Counted from the first letter of the stretch, positions 45,560 through 53,580 are shown. The stretch is 64,000 nucleotides of DNA from Candidatus Nomurabacteria bacterium (GCA_031262695.1 JAISHF010000002.1:1-64000); one strand, 5' to 3'. Program-made: numbers and translations. The notes: generated from the letters alone by a model not told the origin.

Positions 45560-47154
45560 TTGCGCCCTTTAGTTGCAGACTTTCGCTCCGAATTGCCGCT
45601 GGAATTGCGTGCTGAACTTTTGCCGGCAAAGCGTTTTTCATGGCCGCCACTATCGCGAAAACTAAATTTGATTGGCGTGCCAAAGAACGGAAAAGCGGCG
45701 CGGAGTTCATTCTCAAGATAGCGTTGGTAGGAAAAATGCAAATTAGACAAGTTAGATCCGTAAATCACGAACCAAGGCGGCGTGACGTCCGTCTGCGTGC
45801 AGTAGCGCGGGCGCGGCAGCGGCGCACGTCCGGCTGGCGGGTTCTTCTGCACGGCATCCAGCAAAACCCGATTCAAATCAGAGGTTTTAATCGTCGTATG
45901 GCGTGATTCGTCAATTTTGAGCGCCAGTTCAAGCAGTTTTGGCACATTTTTGCCGGTTTTGGCGCTAATCAGCACGACAGGGGAGAATGGCGCGAATTTA
46001 TACTCGCGCGAGAGGCGACTTAGCAGTTCGTCGGCTTCCACTGGCGCCTCGCCAGTCGCCAAGCCAGTGCTTGACACGTTAGGGCTCGCCGAATTGCCGA
46101 CCAAATCCCACTTATTAACCGCCAAAATCAATCCCTTGCCGGCCTCAATAATCTCACCGGCAAGCCCGGCATCAAAGGCGACGAATGGGTCGGTGGCGTC
46201 CAAAATCAACACGCAAATGTCAGATTCCAAAATCGCTGCCATCGTGCGCATCACTGAGAACTTTTCAATGCCGACCTCTTGTTTGCCACGACGCCGCACG
46301 CCAGCAGTGTCCAAAATCTCAAAATCACGGCCAAAAAAACGCAGTTCGGTGCGATTGACGTCGCGCGTCGTGCCAGCACGAGCGCTCGCGAGCGCTTGTT
46401 GCTTGTTGGCGATAGTATTGAACAGCGAGCTCTTGCCAACATTTGGCCGGCCGATTAGGGCGATTTTGATAACACTATTTACAGCTTCAGGGTCTGGCAA
46501 GCCGACTGGCTTTTCGGACACGGGGTCGGTTTCGCCCGTCGCCACGGGGAAACCGCCCCTCGCTCTCGCGCTGCCGCGCTCCGAGAGTTCCTCAAAACCA
46601 GCTCGGCTTACCAGACCGCCCTCCGCATTGCCCGCAACGGTTTGTATGACGCCAGATGTACTGGTAATGTTCACCTCTATCAGCTCGCGGAGTTTTGGCA
46701 CGCCCGTGTTATGCTCGGCGGAGACTTTGATGATATCTTTAATGCCAAGCCGCAAAAACTCAGTTTCGGGGAGTGAGCCGCCTAAATCGGCCTTGTTTAG
46801 CACCAAAATCACCTTTTTGCCGGATTTGAGGGCCTTTTTGGCAATTTTTTTGTCGTCGTCGTTTGGATATAAGGTAGAATCAAGCACGAGCAGAATCAAG
46901 TCAGCCGATTCAATCGCATCATCAATTTGGTCTTGGATAGTCGCCTCAAAATCGTCCTCGGGGTCTTTTAGCCCAGCCGTATCAACCAACATTACCTCCG
47001 CATTGCCGACGGCAAGCCGCCGCATCACGCTGTCGCGCGTCGTGCCGGGGTCGTAGGCGACAATCGCCTCACGGCTCCGCGTCAAGCGGTTAAAAAGCGC
47101 GCTCTTGCCCGCATTGGTCTGGCCTACAATCGCCACCATCGGAAGTTGTTTCAT
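45556..47154 (-). CDS. der: ribosome-assembly GTPase Der (EngA)
   Basis: 532 aa, tandem-GTPase protein needed for 50S assembly. First G domain IVGQTNAGKSALFNRL, second IGRPNVGKSSLFNTI with DTAGVRRRGK, VNKWDLV, and the KH-like end (YTQTDVTPPWFVIYGS-type). The family is ~440-490 aa; the excess comes from an insert in the inter-domain linker (SARARGGFPVATGETDPV region), a short one after NKWDLV (SSTGLATGEAPVEAD) and a basic Ser-rich tail. Both inserts are palindromic in DNA. Confidence 0.96.
   Translation of the reverse strand: MKQLPMVAIVGQTNAGKSALFNRLTRSREAIVAYDPGTTRDSVMRRLAVGNAEVMLVDTAGLKDPEDDFEATIQDQIDDAIESADLILLVLDSTLYPNDDDKKIAKKALKSGKKVILVLNKADLGGSLPETEFLRLGIKDIIKVSAEHNTGVPKLRELIEVNITSTSGVIQTVAGNAEGGLVSRAGFEELSERGSARARGGFPVATGETDPVSEKPVGLPDPEAVNSVIKIALIGRPNVGKSSLFNTIANKQQALASARAGTTRDVNRTELRFFGRDFEILDTAGVRRRGKQEVGIEKFSVMRTMAAILESDICVLILDATDPFVAFDAGLAGEIIEAGKGLILAVNKWDLVGNSASPNVSSTGLATGEAPVEADELLSRLSREYKFAPFSPVVLISAKTGKNVPKLLELALKIDESRHTTIKTSDLNRVLLDAVQKNPPAGRAPLPRPRYCTQTDVTPPWFVIYGSNLSNLHFSYQRYLENELRAAFPFFGTPIKFSFRDSGGHEKRFAGKSSARNSSGNSERKSATKGRK
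46039..46069 (-). repeat. short in-frame palindrome in der (second G domain)
   Basis: CACTGGC (46039-46045) and GCCAGTG (46063-46069). It encodes TGLATGEAPVE, which resembles the VATGE-DPV peptide of the larger element. Confidence 0.6.
46491..46617 (-). repeat. in-frame palindromic element in der (copy 1 of conserved family)
   Basis: 127 bp bounded by 15-bp inverted arms (46491-46505 / 46603-46617, one mismatch). The 69-bp core 46515-46583 contains a long hairpin (GGGG-GGTTTC-CCCGT / ACGGG-GAAACC-CCCC) and a second one GCGC-TGCC-GCGC. The leuS element 55384-55450 has the same core with paired base changes that keep both stems. Confidence 0.85.
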
Positions 47155-47221
47155 AATAATAGTTTACCACAATTTTAGCGTTTAGAAAAATGCTTGAGGT
47201 AATTCAAGCGTTTTTCACCAC

Positions 47222-47262
47222 TAAAAAGGCCAGCGAGGGTGGGCTTCGCTGGCCTTTTTACC
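47222..47262 (-). terminator. terminator of the ncRNA candidate
   Basis: On the minus strand GGCCAGCG, 11-nt loop, CGCTGGCC, then TTTTTA; preceded by AAAAA. Confidence 0.9.
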
Positions 47263-47556
47263 CTTCGACTCGCCTTTTGGGCCCACCACCGTGGAGCATG
47301 ACCCACCTCATCATCCTTGGGGCCTGCCGTTCAAAGGGGTTGTCCTGATTTTGTATGTCTCAAAAAGTGGAGGTAAGATTACTTTTTGACCCGAAGGCCC
47401 TAGGAGGATACAAAAGCAGGCAACACCTTTCAGGAGTAAAGACCAAGCATAACCGGCGGATATACCGCCTAAAAAAGTCTTTACTTTGTCCTGAAATATG
47501 TTATTATTTATTTAGGTGCGGATTAAAGGATGCTTTTTACGGCTCTCCCTTAACTC
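47222..47556 (-). ncRNA. free-standing structured RNA candidate (~335 nt)
   Basis: The 517-base gap between der and dprA holds a complete minus-strand unit: promoter 47563-47591, start near 47556 and terminator 47222-47262. Nested stems are evident: CAGGA/TCCTG around AGTAAAGAC/GTCTTTACT around GGCGG/CCGCC; and AAAGG(T)GTTG/CAACCCCTTT around TTTTGTAT/ATACAAAA around CAAAAAGT/ACTTTTTG. Two single-stranded CCTCC segments could pair with Shine-Dalgarno sites. It lacks the marks I know for tmRNA, RNase P RNA, SRP RNA and 6S RNA. A plus-strand ORF here (47355-47612) crosses the promoter and looks spurious. Confidence 0.65.
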
Positions 47557-47562
47557 TCTACC

Positions 47563-47591
47563 ATTATATCACACTGCAAGCACAATGTCAA
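47563..47591 (-). promoter_or_regulatory. promoter of the ncRNA candidate
   Basis: Minus strand TTGACA (47586-47591), 17-nt spacer ending GTGTGA, TATAAT (47563-47568): one of the best promoters in the window. Confidence 0.85.
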
Positions 47592-47671
47592 TACTTTTTG
47601 CTAATTTTGTGATAAAAACAATGAATATAGCATAAAAATCACGCTAATGCTAATAAAACAGGGGAGAAATA

Positions 47672-48601
47672 ATGACAATTAAGCGCTTGACAAAGTCAGA
47701 AAATCAGTTTTTGGACCATTTTCCAGAAGAAACCGCCTTTTTTGTGCGCGGAAAGTTGCCCGAAAAGCGAGTTTTGACCGTCGCAATCGTTGGGTCGCGC
47801 AAGCCGACTAAATACGGCGAGGAAACGGCTTATAGTGTCGCCTACGAGCTAGCGCGGCAGGGGGTCGTGGTGATTTCAGGCTTGGCAATAGGGGTGGATG
47901 CGGCGGCGCACAGGGGTGCGCTGGATGCTGGCGGGACGACGATGGCTGTTTTAGCAAGCGGAGTTGATAAAATCACCCCTTGGGCAAATACGACACTCGG
48001 AGAGCGAATCTTGGCGAGCGACAGTGCAATTATCAGCGAATACCCCAATGGCACGCAGGCGTTTGCGTCAAATCTATTGGCGAGAAATCGGGTCGTATCA
48101 GGGCTGGCGGACGCAGTAATTATTGCAGAAGCGGCAGCAAAATCAGGCACGTTAGCAACAGCACGTCATGCGATGAGGCAAGGGCGGCCGATTTTTGTCG
48201 TGCCGGGGCGATTAACCGACAAAATGAGCGCTGGTTGCCTGCTTTTACTTGAAAAATACCCTGAAAAAGTTCATATTTTCACTTCAGCCAATAGTCTGCT
48301 ATCCTCGCTCCCGGCGTTGCATTTTTCGGCCGACATAGGAGAGGGGATCTCTCCTCTTGCTCCTCGCGACGCTCGGAGCAATTCACCTCACAGTCGGCCT
48401 CAAAATGCAAGCGCCTCGCGCGAGGAGCGCAATTCGCGCGGAGTCAAAGCGGCTCACATTCTCCCGAAAAATGCACGAGCCTCGCACCAAGTGCAAGATT
48501 TGATTAGGTCTGGAGCAAATTCAACCGAAATTACCGAGCAACTCGGCATCTCGGCGAGCGAACTCGCGATTATTCAGACGGAATTAGAATTATTCGGCTA
48601 A
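47672..48601 (+). CDS. dprA: DNA-processing protein DprA
   Basis: Binds incoming single-stranded DNA in transformation and loads RecA. 309 aa: Rossmann-like domain with VAIVGSRKPTKYGEETAY, VISGLAIGVDAAAHRGAL, LLARNRVVSGLADAVIIAEAAAKSGTLATARHA and RPIFVVPG; C-terminal winged-helix-like QVQDLIRSGANSTEITEQLGISASELAIIQTELEL. Between them lies an Arg/Ser-rich insert (SREERNSRG region) from a palindromic DNA segment. Convergent with recA; with the pilin at 50819 it supports natural competence. Confidence 0.95.
   Translation: MTIKRLTKSENQFLDHFPEETAFFVRGKLPEKRVLTVAIVGSRKPTKYGEETAYSVAYELARQGVVVISGLAIGVDAAAHRGALDAGGTTMAVLASGVDKITPWANTTLGERILASDSAIISEYPNGTQAFASNLLARNRVVSGLADAVIIAEAAAKSGTLATARHAMRQGRPIFVVPGRLTDKMSAGCLLLLEKYPEKVHIFTSANSLLSSLPALHFSADIGEGISPLAPRDARSNSPHSRPQNASASREERNSRGVKAAHILPKNARASHQVQDLIRSGANSTEITEQLGISASELAIIQTELELFG
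48338..48428 (+). repeat. in-frame palindromic insert in dprA
   Basis: GGAGAG-GGGAT-CTCTCC (48338-48354), then 10-bp arms GCTCCTCGCG (48359-48368) and CGCGAGGAGC (48419-48428). Codes for the linker between the Rossmann and winged-helix domains. Confidence 0.7.
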
Positions 48602-48624
48602 ATTAAGTTGCTAGCCGAATAATT
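48588..48624. terminator. bidirectional hairpin between dprA and recA
   Basis: AATTATTCGGCTA / TAGCCGAATAATT, 13 bp perfect, 11-nt loop; the dprA stop is within it. T-rich flanks are modest. Confidence 0.65.
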
Positions 48625-48639
48625 CTGCCGTAAACGATT

Positions 48640-49731
48640 TTATTCGGCTAAATCGGCAGCGTCTTCGCCCTCATAGGGAGCTTCTTCGGCAACTTCTTCG
48701 GCGGTTTCGGTTGCAAAAAGGCGGTCGCGGAGCTTTTTGTCGATTTCGGCGGCGATTTTGGGGTTGTCTTTGAGGAATTGCTTGGCGGCCTCGCGCCCTT
48801 GACCGATGGTTTGGTCGTTATATTTGTAGAAAGCGCCACTCTTCGCCACGACATCACGGTCGGTAGCGAGGTCAAGCAGGTCGCCCATCTTGGAAATGCC
48901 CTCGTTATACATGATATCAAATTCGGCGGTGCGGAAAGGCGCAGCAATCTTGTTTTTGACGACTTTAATCTTGGTGCGGTTGCCGATGATGTCGTCGCCA
49001 CTCTTTAATTGACCAATGCGGCGAATATCTAGCCGCACCGAGGCGTAGAACTTCAAGGCATTGCCGCCAGTGGTCGTCTCGGGGTTGCCGAACATCACGC
49101 CAATCTTCATACGAATTTGGTTGATAAAAATCACCGTGCAATGGGTTTTACTGATAATACTGGTCAGTTTGCGCATGGCTTGACTCATTAGGCGAGCGTG
49201 CAGACCCATATTGGAATCGCCCATATCGCCGTCAATCTCAGCCTGAGGCACGAGGGCCGCCACCGAGTCCACCACGATAATATCAACCGCGCCACTCCGC
49301 ACTAGTGTTTCACAGATTTCAAGCGCTTGCTCGCCGCTATCAGGCTGAGCAAAGACTAGTTTATTGGTGTCAACGCCGATTTTTTTAGCATAAGCAGGGT
49401 CAAAAGCGTGCTCAGCGTCAATAAAAGCCGCCGAACCACCCGCCCGCTGCACCTCTGAAACGGCGTGCATCGCCAGTGTCGTTTTGCCCGAGCTCTCTGG
49501 CCCGTAAATCTCAATAATTCGCCCCTTTGGGAACCCGCCACCGAGCGCCAAATCCAATGACAGCGAGCCGCTCGGGATCAGTTCAACGTCCGCCTTGTGC
49601 GTCTCGCCTAGTTTCATAATTGAACCCTCGCCAAACTGCTTGGTGATTTGCTCCATCGCCAGCTCCAACGCCTTACCCTTGCCATCTTGGGCTGCCGGCA
49701 CTGCCGCTGATTTTTCCGCCTTTTTTGCCAT
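48640..49731 (-). CDS. recA: recombinase RecA
   Basis: 363 aa. Walker [10 protein letters not shown] near residue 74, Walker [13 protein letters not shown], loop [20 protein letters not shown] and [30 protein letters not shown]. Acidic C-terminal tail. GGAGAGG precedes the ATG; no LOS box was recognised in the short upstream region. Convergent with dprA. Confidence 0.99.
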   Translation of the reverse strand: MAKKAEKSAAVPAAQDGKGKALELAMEQITKQFGEGSIMKLGETHKADVELIPSGSLSLDLALGGGFPKGRIIEIYGPESSGKTTLAMHAVSEVQRAGGSAAFIDAEHAFDPAYAKKIGVDTNKLVFAQPDSGEQALEICETLVRSGAVDIIVVDSVAALVPQAEIDGDMGDSNMGLHARLMSQAMRKLTSIISKTHCTVIFINQIRMKIGVMFGNPETTTGGNALKFYASVRLDIRRIGQLKSGDDIIGNRTKIKVVKNKIAAPFRTAEFDIMYNEGISKMGDLLDLATDRDVVAKSGAFYKYNDQTIGQGREAAKQFLKDNPKIAAEIDKKLRDRLFATETAEEVAEEAPYEGEDAADLAE

Positions 49732-49786
49732 AACCTCTCCTTTATAGTTATTATATCACAACTATATCTGGTCTAAAATTTTTTGC

Positions 49787-49898
49787 AAGCATAAGCGTCA
49801 ACGGTTATGTTTAGTTTGACCGAAAGAGGGGATAGGGGTAAAAAACTTTATAAAAAAATCGTATATTCAGAGCCGGTTTTTGCAAAATATAGCAATAA
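49787..49898 (+). repeat. direct repeat copy 1 (upstream of small-gene/toxin-like locus)
   Basis: Begins AAGCATAAGCGTCAACGGTT and contains ATGTTTAGTTT, GGGGTAAAAAACTTTATAAA and TTCAG...TTTTTGC. The same ~110 bases recur at 50661-50774 with scattered changes. No ORF inside. Confidence 0.85.
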
Positions 49899-49900
49899 TC

Positions 49901-49929
49901 TTGACTTTTAGACATAAGTGTGATATAAT
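49901..49929 (+). promoter_or_regulatory. promoter module of the 65-aa gene
   Basis: TTGACT (49901-49906), 17-nt spacer with ACATAAGTGTGA, TATAAT (49924-49929); six bases to the ATG at 49936, predicting a leaderless transcript. Confidence 0.85.
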
Positions 49930-49935
49930 GTAAAT

Positions 49936-50133
49936 ATGGACGATATAAATCAGCTAGCTTACAGCGAAGAGGAAGCCAAAACGGCGCCAAAAACAAAGGC
50001 GGTGACGCACGAGCCCGTTTTGGGTGGTCACGAGCTGAGCAGAGAAGCCCGGAATGACATCGCAATCTGGCTGCACAACATAGGCGATATCGCCACTGCA
50101 GGGGTTGAGATTTTGGAATCGCTCGCTAAATAA
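49936..50133 (+). CDS. small hypothetical protein
   Basis: 65 aa, not recognised. Acidic N-terminal half (DDINQLAYSEEEAKTAPKTK) and a helical C-terminal half (LSREARNDIAIWLHNIGDIATAGVEILESLAK). It has one of the strongest promoters in the window and its own terminator. Located between the direct repeats, convergent with the nuclease-like gene; a partner role is possible but not shown. Confidence 0.7.
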   Translation: MDDINQLAYSEEEAKTAPKTKAVTHEPVLGGHELSREARNDIAIWLHNIGDIATAGVEILESLAK

Positions 50134-50138
50134 CCGCA

Positions 50139-50164
50139 AAAAATCCCGCCAAAAAGCGGGATTT
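50139..50164. terminator. bidirectional terminator between the two small genes
   Basis: AAATCCCGC / GCGGGATTT, 9 bp, loop CAAAAA; A/T-rich on both sides. Confidence 0.8.
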
Positions 50165-50217
50165 CAATTATCTTGGAGCACTCCTTTCGCCTGGATAACC
50201 CCTGCGCGGTCGCTCAT
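50164..50217 (-). CDS. possible 17-aa leaderless peptide downstream of the nuclease gene
   Basis: Minus strand TATAAT (50224-50229), six bases (AAGCT-type), ATG 50217, then MSDRAGVIQAKGVLQDN and a stop that abuts the terminator. The -10/ATG spacing equals that of proven-looking genes here, but so short an ORF may be chance. Confidence 0.3.
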   Translation of the reverse strand: MSDRAGVIQAKGVLQDN

Positions 50218-50234
50218 AGCTTGATTATAGCACA

Positions 50235-50627
50235 TCATCTTGTGATTTCAAGTACTTTTTTGCGGCTGGCAATAACGACAATTTTAATAATCCTCTTATT
50301 CTGCTTGACTAGTAGCGCCTCACACGCTAAATCTAGCATGCGTTTTTCGATTACTTTAGTCCAGCGGATATCTATAACAACACGTTCTGCTTGATCCGAC
50401 GCCTCACTGATCAATGTTAAGATTTTTCTAGCTTGTGAAGTTTCTGGTGTTTTCAGCTCGTAGGGCTTGCCGTTTATCTTAAAATCTGGCGTCCGCTCGC
50501 GATAGCGAGCGCTAGGGCGGAGCATTTCGACAGTTGTCTTGTAAAAGCGCGCCAGCACCCACGCCGCATCCTTCTCTTTGCGTGCCGGCTTATAGCCATC
50601 GGGGATCAAAACATCTATTTTTGCCAT
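50235..50627 (-). CDS. CdiA-CT-like PD-(D/E)xK nuclease domain protein
   Basis: 130 aa. ERTPDFKINGKPYELKTPE (residues 44-62) gives D48 and E57-x-K59, and the following AERVVIDIRWTKVIEKRMLDLACEALLVKQNKRIIKIVVI fits the fold seen in CdiA C-terminal tRNA/DNA nuclease toxins. It stands alone: no delivery domain or signal peptide. Could be a toxin, a defence nuclease or a domesticated nuclease. Lies between two direct repeats. Confidence 0.65.
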   Translation of the reverse strand: MAKIDVLIPDGYKPARKEKDAAWVLARFYKTTVEMLRPSARYRERTPDFKINGKPYELKTPETSQARKILTLISEASDQAERVVIDIRWTKVIEKRMLDLACEALLVKQNKRIIKIVVIASRKKVLEITR

Positions 50628-50660
50628 TTTCTTACTTTATCATAAACCTCTTACACATAA

Positions 50661-50774
50661 AAGCATAAGCGTCAACGGTTATGTTTAGTTTTACCACGAG
50701 AGGGTATTGGGGTAAAAAACTTTATAAAAAAATCACCTATTTTCAGCACGTTTTTGCGATTTATGGTGTAATAA
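50661..50774 (+). repeat. direct repeat copy 2
   Basis: Same orientation as 49787-49898, starting AAGCATAAGCGTCAACGGTT. The first ~30 bases are identical, as are ~20 bases around GGGGTAAAAAACTTTATAAA. Confidence 0.85.
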
Positions 50775-50818
50775 GGTGGGGGTTTCGCAGTTGCGGGGCT
50801 TTGTGATATAATTTAAGT

Positions 50819-51202
50819 ATGAAAAAAGGTTTTACGGCGTTGGAACTAGTGATTGCAATCTGTTTTGTTGGGGTGGCAGTGTTCTTTTTCTTGATGCAAA
50901 AGGCGACAATTGACGCTTATGCCCGCGATGACCATAACAAAACGGCAATAAATGCAATGTATTATGCGCTAGAAGACGTCTATCATTTTACTTATGGCTA
51001 TTATCCAGAAGCACTAACGGAAGAGGCTCTACGGGGAGCGGACCCACTCTATACAGTAGATAACGCGGGCAATTTTGTCAATAGCGTTGGCTCGGCACTA
51101 CACTATGAGCCAGAGAATTGCACTGATGCCAAGTGCGAAAGTTACGTTTTGCGGGCAACGCTAGAAAAAGAAACAGATTTCGTCAAACGTTCGCGGAATT
51201 AA
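50819..51202 (+). CDS. type IV pilin-like protein
   Basis: 127 aa with a class III prepilin signal: [26 protein letters not shown], cleavage after Gly4 and Glu at mature position 5. The globular part has a Cys pair ([10 protein letters not shown]). Probably a major or minor pilin for adhesion, twitching or DNA uptake. TATAAT (50807-50812), six bases, ATG: leaderless. Assembly genes are not in this window. Confidence 0.9.
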   Translation: MKKGFTALELVIAICFVGVAVFFFLMQKATIDAYARDDHNKTAINAMYYALEDVYHFTYGYYPEALTEEALRGADPLYTVDNAGNFVNSVGSALHYEPENCTDAKCESYVLRATLEKETDFVKRSRN

Positions 51203-52206
51203 CTAGGTAAACCTAAATGCTCTTGGGCGCGCTTGGTGACGACCCGACCTCTTGGAGTGCGCTCCAAAAAGCCGATTTGCATCAGGTATGGCTCGTAGTA
51301 ATCTTCAATCGTGGAGGTTTCGTCGCCAGTCAGGGCAGCAATAGTTTTGACGCCAACGGGGCGGTCGGCATAATGCTCTAAGACAGTTTTTAAGAGGTTG
51401 CGGTCGGCGGCGTCAAGACCGAGATGGTCGATTTGCAATAATTCTAGGGATTTTTGGGCGATATTTTGGCTGATTTTGCCGTCGTTATTCAATTCAGCGT
51501 AATCGCGAACGCGTTTAAGTAGGCGGTTAGCAATCCGCGGCGTGAGCCGCGCACGACCCGAAAGCAAGTCGGCGGCGTCATCGGCGAGCTCAACGCCCAA
51601 AATATTTGCCGAGCGCAAAATAATCTGTTTTATATCATATATGGCATAATATTCTAGGCGATAAACCAGCCCAAAACGGTCGCGGAGGGGGTTCGCAAGC
51701 GAGCCAGCCCGAGTAGTCGCCCCGACCAACGTAAACCGCGGCAAGGGCAGACGAACACTCCGCGCGCCAGGACCTTTACCGATTATGATATCTAGAACAT
51801 AGTCTTCCATCGCCGAGTAGAGTGTCTCTTCAACCACGCGGCTCAGGCGGTGGATTTCGTCAATAAACAGCACGTCGCCATCTTGCAAGCCGGTCAAAAT
51901 TGCGGCGAGGTCGCCCGGCCGCTCGATACTCGGGCCAGAGGTCATCTTAAACCCCTTGCCCATCTCATTTGCAATCACCCCTGCAAGCGTAGTTTTGCCA
52001 AGACCCGGCGGGCCAAACAAAAGCACATGGTCTAGCGGCTCACCCCGCTGTTTAGCAGCATCAATCGCTAATTGTAAGCTAGTTTTGAGGTTTTCTTGAC
52101 CGATATATTCTGCCAGCCGCTGCGGCCGAAGCGTGTTCTCAAACCGCTGCTCCTCTGGCGCCTCCGCCGCGCTACCTTCCGCGTCAATAATCCTCTCAAC
52201 TGCCAT
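51199..52206 (-). CDS. ruvB: Holliday junction branch-migration ATPase RuvB
   Basis: 335 aa. [19 protein letters not shown], Walker [14 protein letters not shown], Walker [30 protein letters not shown], and the winged helix [30 protein letters not shown] (52213-52218 minus), six bases, ATG: leaderless. Ends overlapping the pilin gene's end by 4 bases. Confidence 0.98.
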   Translation of the reverse strand: MAVERIIDAEGSAAEAPEEQRFENTLRPQRLAEYIGQENLKTSLQLAIDAAKQRGEPLDHVLLFGPPGLGKTTLAGVIANEMGKGFKMTSGPSIERPGDLAAILTGLQDGDVLFIDEIHRLSRVVEETLYSAMEDYVLDIIIGKGPGARSVRLPLPRFTLVGATTRAGSLANPLRDRFGLVYRLEYYAIYDIKQIILRSANILGVELADDAADLLSGRARLTPRIANRLLKRVRDYAELNNDGKISQNIAQKSLELLQIDHLGLDAADRNLLKTVLEHYADRPVGVKTIAALTGDETSTIEDYYEPYLMQIGFLERTPRGRVVTKRAQEHLGLPS

Positions 52207-52226
52207 AGCTATATTATATCAGACAA

Positions 52227-52910
52227 CTATATTTTGTTGGCATAGGCGACGACACGGTGCGAGGCGTCGCCACTACCTAGCATTTTGCCGTAGCAAGTCA
52301 TCAGAGAAAAATCGTAGCCAGTGTGCTGAATAACCTCTGCCATATCCAGTTCTGGATATTGGTTGCCTGTGCAATCGTATTTTTGCTTTTCTTTACCGTT
52401 ATTGTTGATATTTGCGGCATCGCAAACGATTTCGGTTTTGACAATTTGATATTGCTCGGTTTTGCCGTTTTTAGTGATAGAAAAAGTCTGTGCTTTTAAT
52501 AATGGGCCAAACTGCTCCTTGGTATTGTGTGCAAAGAGAAAATCCTCGCCGAATTGGCCGTCGTAGTTTTTGACCCCCCTACGTGGGTCGTCTCTAAGGT
52601 CATCCGTTGCTGTAATACAGAGCTCGTTGTCGCCAATCGTCATTGACCATGGGCAAGACTTGCTCACTTTGGGGGTGCTTGGCGCAGGCTGCTCCACCTC
52701 AGGCGAAGCGACTTTTTCTGCTACTGCCGCTATGCGAATTGGGTTTGTGGGTGCAGTCTCGTTTGCGACAGGAGCTGAGGTGGCAGTCTCTGGAGCTAGG
52801 ATTTCCTCAGCGGCAAAAGCAGTATTGGTGCGGACCACGGCAAAAGATGGTAAAAATGCCAGCACCGTGCCAGCAACCATGCTAAAAAGATAGCGACCAA
52901 GCCCCTTCAT
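52227..52910 (-). CDS. secreted sortase-like protein
   Basis: 227 aa. Signal peptide (YLFSMVAGTVLAFLPSF... cut near TAFAAEE), Pro/Ala/Glu-rich linker to ~82, then a sortase-type domain with H128 (FLFAHNT), C206 (FSLMTCYGK) and R219 (ASHRVVAYA), the expected His-Cys-Arg triad. Extra Cys pairs suggest disulfides. Probably processes or attaches surface proteins; no LPxTG-type substrate is in the window. Leaderless: TATAAT (52917-52922), six bases, ATG. Confidence 0.82.
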   Translation of the reverse strand: MKGLGRYLFSMVAGTVLAFLPSFAVVRTNTAFAAEEILAPETATSAPVANETAPTNPIRIAAVAEKVASPEVEQPAPSTPKVSKSCPWSMTIGDNELCITATDDLRDDPRRGVKNYDGQFGEDFLFAHNTKEQFGPLLKAQTFSITKNGKTEQYQIVKTEIVCDAANINNNGKEKQKYDCTGNQYPELDMAEVIQHTGYDFSLMTCYGKMLGSGDASHRVVAYANKI

Positions 52911-52922
52911 ATTTACATTATA

Positions 52923-53570
52923 TCACAAATATGCTAGAAATGCAAGTTTCGGGCTGTTGCCGGCGATAATTGCACGGGCGACATTGTTGATTTTGGTGAT
53001 TCTGCCACTAGTATCACCTCTGTCGGCTAGTTTTTTTGCAAAAAGGTTAAGGACTTCAAGGGCGAGTTCGGGTTTTTTGTCTAGTTTATTCGCCATCTCC
53101 ACCACTGACAACTTGGCGATTTCGGCAGCTTCGGACGAGGTGGTTTTGGCAGCCGGCAGGTGAAAAATCGCCGAGCGACTGAGAATAGTCGGCAAAATCT
53201 GAGCACTAGGGCGAGCAAGCAAAACAATGTGCTGACGGGATTCTTCTAGGGTCTTCAACAAGGTATTGCTGGCGTTTTCGTTCAAAAATTCGGCGTTTTT
53301 GACCAGTAAAAAGTTCGGTTTTTCTGGGGTGGAAGCCGCCATAGACGTGTTCAGGCGGACGATTTCTTGGGCAACATCTTTGGTGATACCGCTAGGTTTT
53401 TTAATGGGCTTTTCTGCGTCTTTTTTGGCTGACTTTTTTAGGCTTTCTCCAAACACTAAAGTTTGTGTGGCAGGGAACTTTGCGAGCATAAGCGTAGGGT
53501 CGCCATAAAAAATCGTGCAACCAAATTGCTTGGCGATTGTAGGCAAATCGGCGTCCTCATCTAGAAACAT
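52923..53570 (-). CDS. DNA polymerase III delta'-like protein lacking the P-loop
   Basis: 215 aa. LLVKNAEFLNENASNTLLKTLEESRQHIVLLARPSAQILPTILSRS is the clamp-loader delta' motif set (including the SRC-like SRS). The N-terminal ~100 residues that hold the Walker A and zinc module in other family members are replaced by a short unrelated stretch. Probably the non-ATPase delta' of a reduced clamp loader. Located 75 bases after rluD-like gene in the same direction. Confidence 0.8.
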   Translation of the reverse strand: MFLDEDADLPTIAKQFGCTIFYGDPTLMLAKFPATQTLVFGESLKKSAKKDAEKPIKKPSGITKDVAQEIVRLNTSMAASTPEKPNFLLVKNAEFLNENASNTLLKTLEESRQHIVLLARPSAQILPTILSRSAIFHLPAAKTTSSEAAEIAKLSVVEMANKLDKKPELALEVLNLFAKKLADRGDTSGRITKINNVARAIIAGNSPKLAFLAYL

Positions 53571-53580
53571 CGGCCGCCTT

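Noticed and set aside
47222-47556. Identification of the RNA as tmRNA, RNase P RNA, SRP RNA or 6S RNA
   Set aside because: No tag ORF with terminal tRNA-like T arm, no GAGGAAAGUCC core, no SRP GGAAGC-type loop and no single long 6S hairpin were found.
47355-47612. 85-aa plus-strand ORF
   Set aside because: It lies opposite the RNA gene, runs through that gene's promoter, has no ribosome site and an unusual composition.
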